DNA of 64,000 bases, taken from the NCBI RefSeq assembly GCF_022829345.1, contig NZ_JAKSXV010000028.1, positions 84,824 through 148,823 on the forward strand, read 5' to 3'. The stretch comes from Methylobacterium sp. J-090. GTDB taxonomy: Bacteria; Pseudomonadota; Alphaproteobacteria; Rhizobiales; Beijerinckiaceae. Below are positions 27,407 to 36,907 of this stretch, piece after piece. Every line of letters starts with the position of its first letter. The stretch's first letter is position 1. A model generated the notes under the pieces. It made no database searches and was not told where the DNA came from. It saw nothing but the letters and a program-made list of their open reading frames with translations. Position numbers and translations under genes: made by a program.

Positions 27407-30400
27407 ATGCACCTGATCCGCATCGACACGGTCTCCCTCGACGAGGGCGAAGCCGCCATCGATCTCGGTCAGGCGCCGGGCGACATCGTGTTTCTGTCGT
27501 TCACGGATTCCGACCTGTTCGGGGTGGCCGGCGCCTACGCGCAGGCCTTTCCGCAGGCCAGCGAAGGCCAGACGCCAACTCTGCGGCTCGCGAAACTCGC
27601 AAAACTCCGCCATCCCATGTCGGTGGATCTCTACGTCGACGGCGTGATCGCCCGCTCGAAGATCGTCGTGATCCGCTGCCTCGGCGGCCTCGATTACTGG
27701 CGCTACGGCATCGAGCGCGCCGCCGCCGCCGCGCGGACCAACGGGGTGCGCCTCGTGGTCCTGCCGGGCGACGACCGGCCCGACACCCGCCTCGACGCCT
27801 TCTCGACGGCGCCCGAGCTGGCGCCCGTCCTCGACGCCTATTTCCGGGCCGGGGGCGCGGACAACCTGCGCCGGATGCTCGGACGGCTCGCCGCCGAGAT
27901 CGGGTTTCCCGCCACCGTGGAGGAACCGCAGGCCCTGCCGCGCGGCTTCGTCTGCTGCCCCGGCTGCGGCCCCATCGACCGCGACCGGGCGCTCGCCGCC
28001 GGGCGGCCCCTCCGGCCCGGCGCGGCGCCGCTCGCCCTCCTCGTCGTCTACCGCTCGGCGATTCTGTCGGGCGACACCGCCCCCCTCGCGGCCCTGGGCG
28101 ACGCCCTCCAGGCACGCGGCCTGCAGGTGGTGGCCGTCGCCGTATCGAGCCTCAAGGACCCGGCGGCCCTGGACGCGTTGCGCCGGACCATCGCGGCGCA
28201 AAAGCCCGACCTCGTCGTCGCCGCGACCGCCTTCTCGGCCCGCGAGGATGCGGGATTCGTCCTCGACGGCGCCGATTGCCCGGTGATCCAGGCCTACACC
28301 ATCGGCGCCGCCCGGGCCGCCTGGGCAGCCTCGGCCCGGGGGATGTCGGCGGCCGACCTCGCCATGCAGGTGGCGCTGCCGGAATTCGACGGACGGCTCG
28401 CGGGCTTCCCGATCTCGTTCAAGGAGGACGGCCCGGAGATCGACGGTTTCTCCGAGCGCCGGGCGCGGCCCTACGCCGAGGGCATTGCGGCACTGGCCGA
28501 CCGGGCGGCGGCCTGGGTGCGGCTCGCGCGCCTGCCCCGGACGGAACGGCGGCTCGCCGTGGTGCTCTCGGACTACCCGGCCCGCGGCGGCCGGGCCGGC
28601 TTCGCCGTCGGCCTCGACACGCCCGAAAGCGCGTGCGCCATCGTGTCGGACCTGGCGGCGGTCGGCTACGCCGCCGGTCCCCTGCCGGAAGCCGACGCGG
28701 TGATGCGCGCCCTGACTCACGGGCCGCGCGATTTCGTGGTGTCCCTCGACGCCTACCGGGGCTGGTTCGCGGGCTTGCCCGAGGCCGATCGGGCCGAATT
28801 GATCACCTGCTGGGGTGAGCCCGAGGCCGACCCGCTCTGCCGGAATGGCGCGTTTCGCTTTCCCATCGTTTTCGCGACCGGCCCGGGGAACGACGTCGCA
28901 AGTGGATCCTCCGAGCCGAATGACGCGCGCAACAGGCCCCCTCTCCTGGAAGGAGAGGGACCCGCGAGCGATCCGGCCGCCCAGGCGAACCTGTTTCAAA
29001 ACGACGGGGAGCAAAGGATTAGACCGACAGGCCGCGTCGCCCTCTTCCTCCAGCCCGATCGCGGCCGGGCCGCCGACCGCAAGGCCGGCTATCACGACCC
29101 CGACGCGGTCCCGAGCCACGCCTACCTCGCCTTCCACCTCGGCCTGCGAGAGACCTTCGACGCCCTGATCCACCTCGGCACCCACGGCACCACCGAGTGG
29201 CTGCCGGGGAAGGCCGTCGCCCTGTCACCCGGGTGCTGGCCGGCCCGGGCCGTGGGCGCCCTGCCGGTGGTGTACCCGTTCATCGTCGACGATCCCGGCG
29301 AGGCCGCTCCCCTCAAGCGACGCCTCGGCGGGGTGGCGCTCGGCCACCTCACGCCGCAGACGGAGTGCGCGGGCCTCGACCCCGCAGCCGCGCACCTGCG
29401 CGACCTCGTGGAAGAGTACTCGGCGGCGAGCGTCCTCGATCCGCGCCGCGCCGCGATCATCGCCCGTACCATCCTGGACGAGGCGGAATCCGCCGGGCTC
29501 CTCGCCTCGGCCGGCATCGATGCCGGCACCGCCATGCCCGACGCCCTGGCGGCCCTCGACGCGCATCTCTGCGATCTCGGCGAGGTCACCACCCGCGACG
29601 GACTTCACGTCTTCGGCCGCGCCGCGCCCGAGGCCTCCGAAGCGGTGGCCGCGTGCGCCACGGCCGAGCGCGACGGCCTGCTCACCGCCCTCGACGGGCG
29701 CTTCGTGGCGCCCGGCCCCGCCGGCTCGCCGTCGCGCGGGCGCACGGACGTGATGCCGACGGGGCGCAACCTCACCACCCTCGATCCGCGCAGCCTGCCG
29801 ACCCGCGCCGCGACGACCCTGGGGGCCAAGGCCGCCGACGCCGTGGTGCGGCGCTACCTGCAGGACGAGGGCGAATACCCCGCCCGCATCGTCATGGACC
29901 TGTGGGCCTCCCCGACCCTTCGCACCGGCGGCGAGGACGTCGCCCACGCCCTGGCGCTCATGGGCGTGCGCCCGGTCTGGGACCACGCCTCGACCCGCGT
30001 CACCGGTTTCGAGGTGCTGCCCCTGGCGCTGCTCGACCGGCCGCGCATCGACGTGACCGTGCGGGTCTCGGGCGCCTTTCGCGATACCTTTCCCGACACC
30101 CTGGCGCTCCTCGCCCGCGCGGCGGACTCCGTCGCGATGCGCGACGAGGAAGACAGCGAGAATCCCCTGGCCGCCGCCCGCCGCCGGGGCGAGGCCGCAC
30201 CCCGCGTCTACGGCGCGGCCCCCGGCCATTACGGCGCCGGGGCCGGCGGGCTCGCCCTCGACGGCGCCTGGGACGGCCGCGACGACCTCGGCCGCGCCTA
30301 TCTGGAGGCCACCTCGTACGCCTATGGCGGCGCCGAGGACGTCGCCGATGCCGGGTTCGCCGCCCGCGTCGCGCAGGCCGACGCCTACGTCCACGCCTTC

Positions 30401-30904
30401 GACGTCGCCGAGCGCGACCTGCTCGATGGCGACGCCGCCGCCGAGGCCATGGGCGGGTTTTCCGCCGCCGCAGCGCTGACCGGGGCGAGCCCCACCCTCT
30501 ACAGCCTCGACGTGGGCACGCCCGAATCGCCAAAAGCCCGCACGGCCCGAGAGGACGCCGCCCGGTTGATCCGCGGCAAGCTCGCCCATCCGCGCTGGAT
30601 CGCGACGCAGCTGCGCCACGGTTATCGCGGCGCCCAGGAACTGGCGCAGGGGGTCGATGCGGTCTTCGTGCTGGCCGCCACCACGGACGCCGTGTCGAAT
30701 GCCGACCTCGACCGGCTCTACGGCGCGATGATCGCCGACCCGGACACTTTCGAGGCCCTGCGCGCCGCCAACCCGGAGGCGGCCCGCGCCATCCTCGAGC
30801 GGTTCGACGAAGCCCGCCGGCGCGGCCTGTGGACGACCCGCCGCAACGCCATGGCGGCCGACGAGCTCATGCCAGGTAAACTTTTGCCGGAGGCGGCCGA
30901 GTGA
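27407..30904 (+). CDS. cobN: Cobaltochelatase large subunit CobN
   Basis: 1165 residues. The catalytic subunit that, with CobS and CobT, inserts Co(II) into hydrogenobyrinic acid a,c-diamide. Family signatures are seen: FVCCPGCGPIDRD, ALQPDRG-like region FLQPDRGRAADRKAGYHDP, HLGTHGTTEWLPGKAVALS (metal His region), PFIVDDPGEA, YPARIVMDLWASPTLRTGGEDVAHALAL split across 860-890, and FRDTFPDTLALL. Between GPGN and the FLQPDRG strand there are about 45 extra residues (about 496-543) that look like a translated interspersed repeat. The protein is somewhat shorter than many CobN. cobS and cobT are not in this window. Confidence 0.95.
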   Translation: MHLIRIDTVSLDEGEAAIDLGQAPGDIVFLSFTDSDLFGVAGAYAQAFPQASEGQTPTLRLAKLAKLRHPMSVDLYVDGVIARSKIVVIRCLGGLDYWRYGIERAAAAARTNGVRLVVLPGDDRPDTRLDAFSTAPELAPVLDAYFRAGGADNLRRMLGRLAAEIGFPATVEEPQALPRGFVCCPGCGPIDRDRALAAGRPLRPGAAPLALLVVYRSAILSGDTAPLAALGDALQARGLQVVAVAVSSLKDPAALDALRRTIAAQKPDLVVAATAFSAREDAGFVLDGADCPVIQAYTIGAARAAWAASARGMSAADLAMQVALPEFDGRLAGFPISFKEDGPEIDGFSERRARPYAEGIAALADRAAAWVRLARLPRTERRLAVVLSDYPARGGRAGFAVGLDTPESACAIVSDLAAVGYAAGPLPEADAVMRALTHGPRDFVVSLDAYRGWFAGLPEADRAELITCWGEPEADPLCRNGAFRFPIVFATGPGNDVASGSSEPNDARNRPPLLEGEGPASDPAAQANLFQNDGEQRIRPTGRVALFLQPDRGRAADRKAGYHDPDAVPSHAYLAFHLGLRETFDALIHLGTHGTTEWLPGKAVALSPGCWPARAVGALPVVYPFIVDDPGEAAPLKRRLGGVALGHLTPQTECAGLDPAAAHLRDLVEEYSAASVLDPRRAAIIARTILDEAESAGLLASAGIDAGTAMPDALAALDAHLCDLGEVTTRDGLHVFGRAAPEASEAVAACATAERDGLLTALDGRFVAPGPAGSPSRGRTDVMPTGRNLTTLDPRSLPTRAATTLGAKAADAVVRRYLQDEGEYPARIVMDLWASPTLRTGGEDVAHALALMGVRPVWDHASTRVTGFEVLPLALLDRPRIDVTVRVSGAFRDTFPDTLALLARAADSVAMRDEEDSENPLAAARRRGEAAPRVYGAAPGHYGAGAGGLALDGAWDGRDDLGRAYLEATSYAYGGAEDVADAGFAARVAQADAYVHAFDVAERDLLDGDAAAEAMGGFSAAAALTGASPTLYSLDVGTPESPKARTAREDAARLIRGKLAHPRWIATQLRHGYRGAQELAQGVDAVFVLAATTDAVSNADLDRLYGAMIADPDTFEALRAANPEAARAILERFDEARRRGLWTTRRNAMAADELMPGKLLPEAAE
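28888..29035 (+). repeat. In-frame repeat-like insertion inside cobN
   Basis: Within cobN the stretch contains a perfect hairpin CCCTCTCCT-GGA-AGGAGAGGG (28939-28959). The same CCCCTCTCCTGGAAGG core occurs in the cobJ-cobK gap near 34424. Encoded residues are polar and low in family resemblance (RNRPPLLEGEGPASDPAAQ). The insert keeps the frame. Confidence 0.6.
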
Positions 30905-32166
30905 GCGTCGCGCGCCGCGTCCTCCCCGAGGCGCCGAGCCGGCGCGGCTGGTGCCCGAGCCTCGCCCGGCCGATGCAGACGGGCGACGGGCTCCTGGCCC
31001 GGGTTCACCCGCCGCTCGGGCGCCTCACCGCCGCCCAGGCGCGAGCCGTGGCCGCGGGCGCGCGCCGGTTCGGCAACGGCCATGTCGACGTCACCGCGCG
31101 GGCCAATCTCCAGATCCGCGGCGTCACGCCGGAAACGCAAGGGCCGCTCGCCCGCCATCTCATGGCCGTCGGTCTCGGCGATGTCCGCGCCGATGGCGGT
31201 CCGCAGCGCCTGACCCTGACCGCGCCGCTGTTCGACCTCGATACCCTGGCCGAGGCCGTGGAGGCCCTCGGCCGCGCGGTGCCCGGCCTGCCGCCCAAGA
31301 CCCTCGTGGCCATCGAGGACGGGGGCCGCTTCGGGCTCGGCGAGGCCGACGCCGACATCCACCTCCGGGTCGTCGCCCCCCACGGCGTCGCCTGGGCGCT
31401 TGCCGGACCGGACGGACCGGTCTGGTCCGCGCCGGTGCCGCCGGCGCAGGTCCTCGCCCGCGTCTCGCACTGCCTCCACGCCCTGGCCGAAAGCGGCGTC
31501 CGGCGCATGCGCGACCTCGACGCCGCACACCGCGACAGGCTCGTGGGCGCGCCGATGCCGGCCCCCACCCCCATCCAGCCCATGGCGCCGGGTCTGCACG
31601 ATTTCGGCGACGGCCGTACGGCGCTCGCCGTCGAGGCCGCCTTCGGGCGCTGTACGGCGGACGGCCTCGACCGCCTGGCGGATTGGACCGAGCGGCTCGC
31701 ATCGCCCCACCTCGCCCTCGGCCAGACCCGAGGCTTCGTCCTCGTGACCCGGGAGCGCGAGGGTGCCCGGATGGTCCTCGACGCGCTCGGCGGACAGGGG
31801 TTCATCCACGCCGCCGACGATCCGCGCGGGCACGTCGCCGCCTGCCCCGGCGCACCGGCCTGCGCCTCGGGCTCGACGCCGACGCTCGATGACGCCGCCC
31901 GCCTGGCCGAGGCCCTCAGGGGCACGGGGATCGACGCCCATGTCTCGGGCTGTGCCAAGGGCTGCGCCCATCCGGGCCCCGCCGCCCTCACCCTCGTCGG
32001 CCGCGCCGGGCGCTACGGCATCGTCCTCCACGGCCGCCCCGATGGCGAGCCGGCGATGCAACTCACTTTCGAGGCCGCGCTGGACCGCGTAAGGAGGGCC
32101 GATTCAGCCGGTACCCTCGACCGGGCCTTTGCCCTCGACCAAGCATTCAGGACCCCCATCCCATGA
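30901..32166 (+). CDS. cobG: Precorrin-3B synthase CobG
   Basis: 421 residues, a nitrite/sulfite-reductase-like enzyme. Uses O2 to form precorrin-3B, the step that defines the aerobic pathway. Two ferredoxin-like half domains (about 15-85 and 235-300) each precede a siroheme-type fold. [16 protein letters not shown] is the substrate loop. [15 protein letters not shown] and [15 protein letters not shown] carry the four Cys for a [4Fe-4S] cluster. GTG start overlapping the cobN stop (GTGA). Confidence 0.95.
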   Translation: MSVARRVLPEAPSRRGWCPSLARPMQTGDGLLARVHPPLGRLTAAQARAVAAGARRFGNGHVDVTARANLQIRGVTPETQGPLARHLMAVGLGDVRADGGPQRLTLTAPLFDLDTLAEAVEALGRAVPGLPPKTLVAIEDGGRFGLGEADADIHLRVVAPHGVAWALAGPDGPVWSAPVPPAQVLARVSHCLHALAESGVRRMRDLDAAHRDRLVGAPMPAPTPIQPMAPGLHDFGDGRTALAVEAAFGRCTADGLDRLADWTERLASPHLALGQTRGFVLVTREREGARMVLDALGGQGFIHAADDPRGHVAACPGAPACASGSTPTLDDAARLAEALRGTGIDAHVSGCAKGCAHPGPAALTLVGRAGRYGIVLHGRPDGEPAMQLTFEAALDRVRRADSAGTLDRAFALDQAFRTPIP

Positions 32167-32795
32167 GTTCGCGCCTCGACTATCTGCGCGACGGGCAGGC
32201 GATCTACGCCCGTTCCTTCGCGATGATCCGCGCCGAGGCGGACCTCGCCCGCTTCCACGGCACCGCCGAGCGAGTGGTGGTGCGGATGATCCACGCCTGC
32301 GGCATGACCGACCTCCCCCGCGACGTGGAGGCCTCGGACGACTTCGCGCCGGCCGGCGAAGCGGCCCTGAAGGCCGGCGCGCCGATCCTGTGCGATGTCC
32401 GCATGGTGGCCGACGGCGTCACCCGGTCGCGCCTGCCGGCGAACAACCGGGTGATCTGCACGCTGAGCGACCCGCGCGTGGCCGACATGGCCGCCGCCAT
32501 GGGCACCACGCGCTCGGCCGCCGCCATGGAATTGTGGCGCGAGCACCTGCCCGGCAGCGTCGTGGCGGTGGGCAACGCCCCGACCTCGCTGTTCCGGCTC
32601 CTCGAACTCCTGGACGAGGGGATCGCCCCGCCGGCGGCCGTCATCGGCATCCCCGTGGGATTCGTGGGTGCCGCCGAATCGAAGGAGGCCCTGGCCCGCG
32701 ACGGCCGGGTGCCCTTCATCGTGGTGCATGGGCGGCGCGGCGGCAGCGCCATGACGGCCGCCGCCATCAACGCCCTGGCGCAGGAGATCGAGTGA
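32163..32795 (+). CDS. cobH: Precorrin-8X methylmutase CobH
   Basis: 210 residues. Moves the methyl group from C11 to C12 to give hydrogenobyrinic acid. The catalytic His is in [11 protein letters not shown]. Other family blocks are [49 protein letters not shown] and [22 protein letters not shown] overlaps the cobG stop by four bases; its own TGA shares a base with the cobI ATG. Confidence 0.96.
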   Translation: MSSRLDYLRDGQAIYARSFAMIRAEADLARFHGTAERVVVRMIHACGMTDLPRDVEASDDFAPAGEAALKAGAPILCDVRMVADGVTRSRLPANNRVICTLSDPRVADMAAAMGTTRSAAAMELWREHLPGSVVAVGNAPTSLFRLLELLDEGIAPPAAVIGIPVGFVGAAESKEALARDGRVPFIVVHGRRGGSAMTAAAINALAQEIE

Positions 32796-33589
32796 TGGAG
32801 GCGGGCGCCCCCCTCCCCCCGGTCGATCCCCGCGAAGCGACCGCGATGCCCGTGGCGAAGATCACCGGCACCCTGTTCGGCGTCGGCATGGGCCCCGGCG
32901 AGCCGGACTACCTCACCGTGCGGGCCATGAAGGTTCTGCAGGCGGCGCCCGTCCTCGTGCATTTCTGCAAGAAGGGCCGGCGCGGCAACGCCCGCACCAT
33001 CGCGGACGCGGTGCTGAAGTCCGAACCGGCGCGCGAATTCCCCCTCGCCTACCCCTACACCACCGAACTGCACCCCGATCATCCCGACTACGTCGCGGCG
33101 CTGGCGAGTTTCTACGACGACGCGGCAGGGCAGCTCGCCGACCATCTCGGCGCGGGGCGCGACGTCGCGATCCTCAGCGAGGGCGATCCGTTCTTCTACG
33201 GCTCGTTCATGCACCTGTGGCGCCGCCTCAAGGACCGCTTCCCCGTGGAGGTGGTGCCGGGCGTCACCGGCATGTCGGGCTGCTGGACCCGGGCCGGCAC
33301 GCCCATCACCTGGGGCGACGACGTACTCACAATCCTGCCCGCGACCCTGCCGCACGCCGCCCTCGTCGCGCGGCTGGCCCACACCGACGCCGCCGTGATC
33401 ATGAAGCTCGGCCGCCACCTGCCGAAGGTCCGCGCGGCGCTCAGTGAGGCCGGGGTGCTGGGGCGCGCGGTCTACGTCGAGCGCGGCACCATGGCGGGCG
33501 AGCGCGTGGTGGCCCTCAAGGACAAGACCGACGACGCGGCGCCCTACTTCTCCATGGTGCTCCTGCCCGGCGAAGGCCGCCGGCCGTGA
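32795..33589 (+). CDS. cobI: Precorrin-2 C20-methyltransferase CobI
   Basis: 264 residues from the ATG at 32795 (TGATG junction with cobH); an internal ATG at 32846 would start nearer to the conserved GTLFGVGMGPGEPDYLTV. SAM-dependent tetrapyrrole methylase motifs follow: GRDVAILSEGDPFFYGSFMHLW, VEVVPGVTGMSGCWTRAG and AAVIMKLGRHLPKV. It methylates C20 of precorrin-2 to form precorrin-3A, the substrate of CobG. Ends overlapping the cobJ GTG. Confidence 0.95.
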   Translation: MEAGAPLPPVDPREATAMPVAKITGTLFGVGMGPGEPDYLTVRAMKVLQAAPVLVHFCKKGRRGNARTIADAVLKSEPAREFPLAYPYTTELHPDHPDYVAALASFYDDAAGQLADHLGAGRDVAILSEGDPFFYGSFMHLWRRLKDRFPVEVVPGVTGMSGCWTRAGTPITWGDDVLTILPATLPHAALVARLAHTDAAVIMKLGRHLPKVRAALSEAGVLGRAVYVERGTMAGERVVALKDKTDDAAPYFSMVLLPGEGRRP

Positions 33590-34344
33590 CCGGATCCGTC
33601 ACGGTCATCGGCCTCGGACCGGGCGACCCGAACCTGCTGACCCGGGCCGCCGAGGCGGCGCTCGCCCGGGCCCAGGACCTCATCGGCTACATCCCCTACG
33701 TCGCCCGGGTGCCCGAGCGGCCGGGCCTGACCCGGCACGCCAGCGACAACCGCGTCGAGGTGGACCGCGCCCGCCACGCCCTCGAACTCGCCGCCGCCGG
33801 CCGCCACGTCGCGGTGGTCTCGGGCGGCGATCCCGGCGTCTTCGCCATGGCGGCGGCGGTCTTCGAGGCGGTGGAGGCCGGCGATCCGGCCTGGGCGCAG
33901 CTCACCATCACCGTCGAGCCCGGCATCACCGCCATGCTGGCCGCCGCCGCCCGCCTCGGTGCGCCGCTGGGCGGCGACTTCTGCGCCCTATCGCTGTCGG
34001 ACAACCTGAAGCCCTGGGAGGTCATCACCGCCCGGCTCGAGGCGGTGCTGCGGGCCGATTTCGTAGTCAGCCTCTACAACCCGATCTCGAAGGCGCGGCC
34101 GTGGCAGCTCGGCCGGACGCTCGCGCTGGCGGCCGAGATCCGCGCGCCCGACACCCCGGTGATCTTCGCCCGCGCCGTCTCGCGCCCCGACGAGAGGCTC
34201 CACGTCCTCACCCTGGCGGAGGCGCGCGAAACCGCGGCCGACATGGCCACCCTGGTGATCATCGGCGCCTCGGCGACCCGCCTGATCCCGCGCGGGGACG
34301 GTGTTCGACCCTACGTCTACACCCCGCGCAGCGTGCCGGCGTGA
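33586..34344 (+). CDS. cobJ: Precorrin-3B C17-methyltransferase CobJ
   Basis: 252 residues, carrying out ring contraction and C17 methylation. Typical motifs are VIGLGPGDPNLLTRAAEAAL, IGYIPYVARV, HVAVVSGGDPGVFAMAAAVFEA, VEPGITAMLAAAARLGAPLG, DFCALSLSDNLKPWEVI and VSLYNPISKARPWQL. GTG start overlapping cobI. It is the last gene of the riboswitch-led overlapping operon; the next gene, cobK, faces it. Confidence 0.96.
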   Translation: MTGSVTVIGLGPGDPNLLTRAAEAALARAQDLIGYIPYVARVPERPGLTRHASDNRVEVDRARHALELAAAGRHVAVVSGGDPGVFAMAAAVFEAVEAGDPAWAQLTITVEPGITAMLAAAARLGAPLGGDFCALSLSDNLKPWEVITARLEAVLRADFVVSLYNPISKARPWQLGRTLALAAEIRAPDTPVIFARAVSRPDERLHVLTLAEARETAADMATLVIIGASATRLIPRGDGVRPYVYTPRSVPA

Positions 34345-34350
34345 CGCCGC

Positions 34351-34510
34351 CGGCCTATCGGACCCGTGCCGGTGCCGGGGCGGTTGCGATCCTTCCCAAG
34401 CACACTCGGATCAGGCGCGGGTCCCCTCTCCTGGAAGGCGGGGGTCAGCGCGTGGATCGAGCGATCGCATCTCCACGGTCGGAGAACCGTGTTTCCGTTC
34501 GGATAGGCCG
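34351..34510. repeat. Repeat-like spacer between cobJ and cobK
   Basis: CGGCCTATC (34351-34359) and its exact reverse complement GATAGGCCG (34502-34510) bound this convergent gap. Inside are the CCCCTCTCCTGGAAGG core also found within cobN and a small hairpin CACGGT/ACCGTG near 34475, which may help end transcription from either side. Confidence 0.5.
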
Positions 34511-34511
34511 C

Positions 34512-35240
34512 TTATCGGGTCGCCAGCCACGCCAGGGCACCCGCCGCGTCGGCCACGCTCGGCACGTCGGGTTTTGGCTGCCGGGCCACCATCACCACCG
34601 GCAGGCCCAACCCCCGCGCAGCAGAGATCTTGCCGTAGGTGGCCGCCCCGCCGGAATTCTTGCTCACCAGAACGTCGATGCCCTGATCGCGCAGGAAGGC
34701 CACCTCGTCGGCCTCCGCGAAGGGACCGCGCGCGGAGATCGCCGTAAGGCGCGGTACGGCCAGGTCCACGGGCTCGATGGACCGGACGAAGTAATCGTGC
34801 TGCGGCGCCGCCGCGAAGACCCCGACCTCCTGGCGCCCCACCGTCAGGAAGACCCGGCACGGCACGGCGCCGAGGGCGTTTACGGCGGCCGCCATATCGG
34901 CGGCCTCCCGCCAGCGATCCCCCGGCACCGGCCCCCAGGCCGGGCGGCGGATGGCGAGCAGCGCCGTGCCGGTGCGGGCGCAGGCCCCGGCCGCGTTGGC
35001 GGCGATGCGGGCGGCGAACGGGTGGGTCGCGTCGATGACGTGGGTGATGCGGTTCCGCTCGATCCAGTCCGTGAGCCCGTCGACCCCGCCGAACCCGCCG
35101 ATGCGGGTCGGCACGGGCTCGGCCTTCGGCGCCATGGTGCGGCCGGCGAGCGACAGGGTGGGCTCAAAGCCGGGCGGCAGGCCCCGCACCAGGGCGCTCG
35201 CCTCGCCGGTGCCGCCGAGGATGAGGAGACGCTTGACCAT
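34512..35240 (-). CDS. cobK: Precorrin-6A reductase CobK
   Basis: 242 residues, Rossmann-like. Uses NADPH to reduce precorrin-6A. LLILGGTGEASALVRGL forms the N-terminal nucleotide loop. TRIGGFGGVDGLTDWI, HVIDATHPFAARIAANA and DVLVSKNSGGAATYGKISAARGLGLPVVMVARP-like sequence (about 205-230) follow. ATG at 35240; the start lies 14 bases from that of the divergent cobL. Transcribed against the main operon, so it needs its own promoter inside cobL. Confidence 0.95.
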   Translation of the reverse strand: MVKRLLILGGTGEASALVRGLPPGFEPTLSLAGRTMAPKAEPVPTRIGGFGGVDGLTDWIERNRITHVIDATHPFAARIAANAAGACARTGTALLAIRRPAWGPVPGDRWREAADMAAAVNALGAVPCRVFLTVGRQEVGVFAAAPQHDYFVRSIEPVDLAVPRLTAISARGPFAEADEVAFLRDQGIDVLVSKNSGGAATYGKISAARGLGLPVVMVARQPKPDVPSVADAAGALAWLATR

Positions 35241-35254
35241 GGGATGCGTTGTCC

Positions 35255-36481
35255 ATGAGCCCTGAGCCCGTGTCGAGCCGGCCGTGGCTCACCCTCGTGG
35301 GCATCGGCGAGGATGGTCGCGCCGGCTTGAGCTCGGCGGCCGGCGCCGCCCTCGACGCGGCCGAATGCGTCTATGGCGGACGTCGGCATTTCGCCCTCGC
35401 CGGGGACCTCGCCGCCGAGACTCGCCTCTGGCCGAGCCCGATCGCGGACGCTTATCCGGGCATCCTGGCCCGGCGCGGCCGGCCGACCTGCATCCTCGCC
35501 ACGGGTGATCCGTTCCATTACGGCATCGGCGCCGAGATCGCCCGCCTCGTGCCGGCGGACGAGTTGCGGGTGTTTGCCCAACCCTCCGCCTTCAGCCTCG
35601 CCTGCGCCCGCCTCGGCTGGGCGATCGCCGAGACCGGCTGCCTCACCCTGCACGGGCGGGCGCTGCCGAATCTCGTGCCGCACCTCCAGCCCGGCGCCCG
35701 CCTCCTCGTCCTGAGCTGGGACGGCACGACGCCGGCCGCCGTGGCCGCCCTGCTCACCGAGCGGGGTTTCGGCGGTTCGACCCTCACGGTGCTGGAGGCC
35801 ATGGGCGGTTCGCGCGAGCGCAGCCGCAGCGCACAAGCCGAAGGCTTCGATCTCGAAGACATCGATCCCCTCAACACCTTAGGCATCGTCGTCGTGGCCG
35901 CTCCGGACGCGCGGGTGGTGCCCCTGGCGCCGGGACTCGACGATGCCTGGTTCGAGAATGACGGCCAACTCACCAAGTCCGACATCCGCGCCGTGACCCT
36001 GGCGGCCCTGCGCCCGTGCACGGGCCAGCTCCTGTGGGACATCGGCGCGGGGGCCGGCTCCATCTCCGTCGAGTGGATGCTGCGCCGCCCCGGCCTGCAT
36101 GCGCTCGCCATTGAGGCCAACCCGGCCCGTGCCGCCCGCATCCGCCGCAACGCCGCGCAGCTCGGGGTGCCGGGACTCGTCGTCGTGGAGGGCGCCGCCC
36201 CCGACGCGCTCACGGGGCTTGCGCAGCCCGACGCGGTCTTCATCGGCGGCGGCGTCACGGCGGCGGGCGTTCTGGAGCGCGCCATGGACGCGCTGCCCGC
36301 CAGGGGCCGCCTCGTCTCCAACGTCGTCACCCTGGAAGGCGAGGCCATGCTGCTCGCCGCCTTCGCCCGGCACGGCGGCAACCTCAAGCGCCTCTCGGTG
36401 GCCAGGGCCGATCCCGTGGGCCATCTCCACGGCTGGCGTCCCGCGATGCCGGTGACGCAATGGGTGTGGGTCAAGGGTTGA
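35255..36481 (+). CDS. cobL: Precorrin-6B C5,15-methyltransferase (decarboxylating) CobL
   Basis: 408 residues, a fusion of the CbiE-like (about 10-215) and CbiT-like (about 235-405) domains. It methylates C5 and C15 and removes the C12 acetate carboxyl. CbiE part: LVGIGEDGRAGLSSAAGAAL and ILATGDPFHYGIGAEIARL. CbiT part: TKSDIRAVTLAALRP, LWDIGAGAGSISVEWML (SAM motif), IEANPARAARIRRNA and VFIGGGVTAAGVLERAM. The ATG at 35255 is preferred to a TTG two codons earlier. Confidence 0.95.
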   Translation: MSPEPVSSRPWLTLVGIGEDGRAGLSSAAGAALDAAECVYGGRRHFALAGDLAAETRLWPSPIADAYPGILARRGRPTCILATGDPFHYGIGAEIARLVPADELRVFAQPSAFSLACARLGWAIAETGCLTLHGRALPNLVPHLQPGARLLVLSWDGTTPAAVAALLTERGFGGSTLTVLEAMGGSRERSRSAQAEGFDLEDIDPLNTLGIVVVAAPDARVVPLAPGLDDAWFENDGQLTKSDIRAVTLAALRPCTGQLLWDIGAGAGSISVEWMLRRPGLHALAIEANPARAARIRRNAAQLGVPGLVVVEGAAPDALTGLAQPDAVFIGGGVTAAGVLERAMDALPARGRLVSNVVTLEGEAMLLAAFARHGGNLKRLSVARADPVGHLHGWRPAMPVTQWVWVKG

Positions 36482-36850
36482 GGGCCGGACCGTCGCATGG
36501 CTCCATGGGTACAACCCTCCCCCCCCCTCCCGCGGGCCAGCGGATTCACACATCGTCGCGTCTGGTATGCCTTCGAAGGCGGCGCAACACGCGTAGGGGC
36601 GGATCGTCGGGCTCGACGACGAGCCCCAACCCGTCCCGGTGTCAGACCTGATCTCTCCGGTCCCCCGGCGCCGGCACGAATGGAATCAAACCGTCGCCCG
36701 AACGACGATCGCCACGATGGGTGACTTCGCGAGCCTGAAAGGAGAGCGGACCCGCGCCGCACCTCATCGTTCAGCGATCGGCCGGTTCAATCAAACTGAT
36801 CGACCAGAACCGTATGGCTGCGTGATCCCCAACCCATCGCCACACGAGCA
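36482..36850. other. Non-coding stretch after cobL
   Basis: No gene was recognised. A hairpin GGGCTCG-ACGA-CGAGCCC lies at 36609-36626 and may end cobL transcription, although it lacks a T run. From about 36700 the base composition becomes more balanced (for example TTCAATCAAACTGATCGACC near 36786), in keeping with an upstream control region for the small gene at 36908. Confidence 0.4.
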
Positions 36851-36876
36851 GGAACCGATTCCCGATCCGGCCCGTT
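36851..36876 (+). promoter_or_regulatory. EcfG-type general stress promoter
   Basis: GGAAC at 36851-36855, 17 bases, then CGTT at 36873-36876. This matches the alphaproteobacterial EcfG/PhyR general-stress promoter pattern. It ends 31 bases before the ATG of the 28-codon membrane peptide, the expected distance for a short leader. The match is exact, but use in vivo is inferred. Confidence 0.7.
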
Positions 36877-36907
36877 GGAGAGCAAATGTCTCCACGGGAG
36901 TTGCGTC

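Noticed and set aside
27407..30904. cobN considered a broken gene because of its shorter length and odd central segment.
   Set aside because: The frame is open from start to end, all main signatures are present, and both ends overlap or closely adjoin neighbours as in a working operon.
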